A stretch of 64,000 nucleotides of DNA. It comes from Podospora pseudoanserina (Eukaryota > Ascomycota > Sordariomycetes > Sordariales > Podosporaceae). Numbering within the stretch: the first letter of the stretch is position 1; each line of letters begins with the position of its first letter. Shown here one piece after another: positions 61,999 to 64,000 of this stretch. The stretch spans positions 2,232,001 to 2,296,000 of the forward strand of contig NC_085925.1 of the NCBI RefSeq assembly GCF_035222485.1, in the 5' to 3' direction. The position numbers were made by a program, and so were the translations under genes. The notes below the pieces were generated by a model. It made no database searches and was not told the DNA's origin. It saw only the letters and a program-made list of their open reading frames with translations.

Positions 61999-63162
61999 TC
62001 AATTATCTGTCCTTTGTCCAATAACAGTGAGTCGCCCGACATTGTACGCCAACTTCTGCCTGTCCCGAAATACTCGGGTGATCAGTTCTCTGCAGCAGCT
62101 GCCTAGGTCTCCCCCAATGTGATCCAAAGCCTTGTAGCTCACTTCCTCCGAAGCCATCAATGCTGTGTCTAGCTGAAACGGCAAGAGCTCCAAAGGAAAC
62201 GGACGATTATCGGTGGTAATGTTCACCAAGCCATTCTGCTCGAAGAATTCAGGGAGTCTGACTGGCCAACTGAAAAAGTGTAAGTAGTTCTCCAGAGTCT
62301 GACTTGAGGATAGAATGATTTACTCATCAGTTGTCCAGTTTGGCTTCGTCCCACCCAATGTACCTATCATCTCGAGCAATGGGGTTAGGTTGTCGGTGAT
62401 GTTCTTTCCCTCCTTGGTTCGAACTATCTTCCACCTGCTGTAATCAATCTCCCCCCAGGAGATCCACCCGCCGGGCTCTACGACAAGCACTAAGTATCAG
62501 CACATGGCGATACGGCAAGAGCTCAACCGCCTGACCGAAAGAGTGGGACCCATACTCAACAGCTTGACAAGGTTTTTGATGATCGGAGCGGGATCGTTGC
62601 TGTGGACAGCTAGATGAAACAGTTGGATGTGAACAATGTCATACCTCCCAACGAGGCGGTCTGGCAGCGGTGCCAAGCAGTCGAGATTGTGAACCGACAC
62701 GTTGGGTGGTAACCATTCCTTGGGTGGACACTGCGTCAAGTCGATATCGAAGCCGTCGATCCTTGCCGAAGCCGGGAGATATCGCGCCAGGTCCACGAGC
62801 CAGATCCTGCATAGAAAAGGATATGGTGTGAACGACATGCATTTGGCCTGCATGGCTGACAGGAAGGGCACATAAGGTGAGGGGGAAACTTTAGATGAAA
62901 CCGTACCCGGTGCCCACTCCTATCTCCGCGACCTGCATCCCTTCGCGGTCCGCTGGAATGTTAGGATGGAGACTAAATCCGCCGTCTTTCCAAAGGAAAT
63001 ATTGCAGGTTGAGCCTACAACGCAGAAAGGTCAGACTCTGATTAACCTACCCCTGAAGGCCAGGGCCAGCCAAGGCTTCTTTGACATTTGCACTGACCGA
63101 GCATTGGCCGAAAAGCTCCTCCCCAAAATGTACGCTTCGTCATGCGCCGTTTCGTTCGACAT
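61999..63162 (-). CDS. SAM-dependent methyltransferase, five exons
   Basis: Complement join 61999..62261, 62325..62477, 62556..62806, 62907..63014, 63098..63162; 840 nt, 279 residues, every junction in frame. Exon 1 MSNETAHDEAYILGRSFSAN; exon 2 LNLQYFLWKDGGFSLHPNIP then MQVAEIGVGTG (motif I); exon 3 IWLVDLARYLPASARIDGFD, then LPPNVSVHNLDCLAPLPDRL and YDIVHIQLFHLAVHSNDPAP; exon 4 KPGGWISWGEIDYSRWKIVR; exon 5 RLPEFFEQNGLVNITTDNRP to VGRLTVIGQRTDN. This is the class I methyltransferase type found in many fungal secondary-metabolite clusters (UMTA/LaeA-like group). The last acceptor is the least certain; one 8 bases earlier shifts the frame. It faces the hydrolase gene. The acceptor product (O- or N-methylated) is unknown. 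Confidence 0.8.
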
Positions 63163-63699
63163 CTTACGCGTATCAATCTGAGGTAAACGAGGCGACCTGA
63201 ATAATCGAGTTTGGCAGCCACTGACGACAGATTTTGACAGGATTCCGGCGTATCCGTCCACACAGCTTTATACAATATTCATCACCATCAAGCGGCGCAA
63301 TTGCTCGCCGTCAACAATCCAACTGGCAAGGCAACCTGGATCACGGAAACTTCCATCACAAAACGATTTATGCAGAATATCGGGAAAAGGACCGCAAGCA
63401 TGGCTGCGGCGTATGCTCCCACTGGGTGCCTTACCAACGACCCCAAGACCACTCATATTGCACAACTGGTTGCGTTTGGCCAAACTGTTTACCGAGAGGA
63501 GCGTCAAGTGGCCGAAAGTGGATCCGACTGAGGGCATAAGCTTGCATATGCAGCATAGGATCTATGTAGGTTGTCGTGCCGCTCCCGAAGATCCCGTAGC
63601 TATGATAGCCCCGGGTGGTAGTGCATGCAAAGGTACAGTGGGTATGCCCCTGCATTGGTCAGAGATTCCGCAGATCCCCCAGCCACGACAGGCTAGAGC
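63163..63699. other. Upstream of the methyltransferase, no firm gene
   Basis: Plus-strand frames at 63234-63539 include a Cys-containing segment (CGVCSHWVPYQRPQDHSYC), but no family was recognised and no splice chain to the open frame at the right edge was found. Confidence 0.3.
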
Positions 63700-64000
63700 C
63701 ATCTTTTTACACCATTAGTAGGATCGACCTTTGAGAACCAAAGACCAGAAATCGGGCAAACAAACATACAGCATGGATCCGAAGGATCTGTACCGCACTA
63801 CACTTCCAACATTACCTTTAACAGACTTCCATATGCCGGGCCACAGGATTCACTGTCTGACCAACAGAGCTATCACCGTCCTTGTCCGCCCACCTCCGTC
63901 ATACAGAGCCACATTCCTTTCAAAATCGCATTCGAAAGTCCTACGCAGGACGAAGACGGCTGGATAGGCCCGTCCCAGCACGTTGTGCGGGTAGCATTGG
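63700..64000 (+). CDS. Open frame running off the right edge
   Basis: One plus-strand frame is open from about 63698 to the last base (about 100 codons) without an ATG. It reads GSTFENQRPEIGQTNIQHGS, then YTSNITFNRLPYAGPQDSLS and HIPFKIAFESPTQDEDGWIG and on. It is rich in Ser, Gln, Pro and Asn. An acceptor-like CACCATTAG at 63710-63718 could open an exon. It could be the middle of a gene continuing to the right, such as a disordered regulator or enzyme part. Family unknown. Confidence 0.3.

Noticed and set aside
1-64000. tRNA, rRNA, CRISPR arrays, transposons
   Set aside because: Reading both strands, I saw no tRNA-like B-box with a matching acceptor stem, no rDNA, no spaced direct-repeat arrays and no transposase or reverse-transcriptase motifs. 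A tRNA scan would be decisive for the first.

Overview
The window looks like a piece of nuclear chromosome from a filamentous ascomycete, most likely a Sordariomycete of the Sordariales type (Podospora/Chaetomium-like). The reasons are compact genes broken by 50-100 nt GT-AG introns with CTRAC-like branch points, fungal-only families (Clr5 domain, NACHT and NB-ARC NLR relics, UbiA-like enzymes of secondary metabolism) and housekeeping genes of clear fungal type. No viral, LTR or other autonomous mobile element was recognised. No rRNA, tRNA or CRISPR array was seen.

Left third (1-14.8 kb): an accessory, gene-poor zone. A small Clr5-domain gene is followed by about 4.5 kb without a convincing gene (diverged direct repeats, purine runs). 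Then come a coiled-coil ORF with an apparent frameshift and a divergent pair of genes (6.65-8.8 kb) that share an unfamiliar Cys-rich module. Two decayed genes follow: a 2.3 kb remnant resembling the C-terminal part of a large fungal Fe(II)/2OG-oxygenase-type protein, and a NACHT P-loop fragment.

Middle (14.8-52 kb): a dense housekeeping block. It holds bud3 (Rho GEF), rev7 and kap114 (divergent), a PI31 proteasome regulator, a small conserved-looking ORF, a class A flavin monooxygenase, an nha1-type Na+/H+ antiporter, a broken fungal membrane-protein gene, two small spliced or frameshifted unknowns, atp19 and an MTFP1/MTP18 homologue (divergent), cuz1 and rad4 (divergent), an RNF216-like RBR ubiquitin ligase and a short dcc1. 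Several act in genome maintenance (rev7, rad4, dcc1), in ubiquitin/proteasome work (PI31, Cuz1, RBR) and in mitochondria (Atp19, MTFP1).

Right end (53-64 kb): accessory again. A decayed NB-ARC/TPR NLR precedes what looks like a small secondary-metabolite cluster: a cytochrome P450 and a UbiA-type membrane enzyme sharing a divergent promoter, then an alpha/beta-hydrolase and a five-exon SAM methyltransferase facing each other tail to tail. An open frame runs off the right edge.

Three window-scale patterns stand out. Several genes on both strands switch from C-rich to G-rich coding sequence along the direction of transcription. The telomere-repeat-like 12-mer AGGGTTAGGGTC occurs in the same orientation upstream of both rad4 and dcc1. 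Decayed NLR and accessory genes lie only in the two flanks of the housekeeping block. All functional calls come from reading sequence motifs, without database searches.
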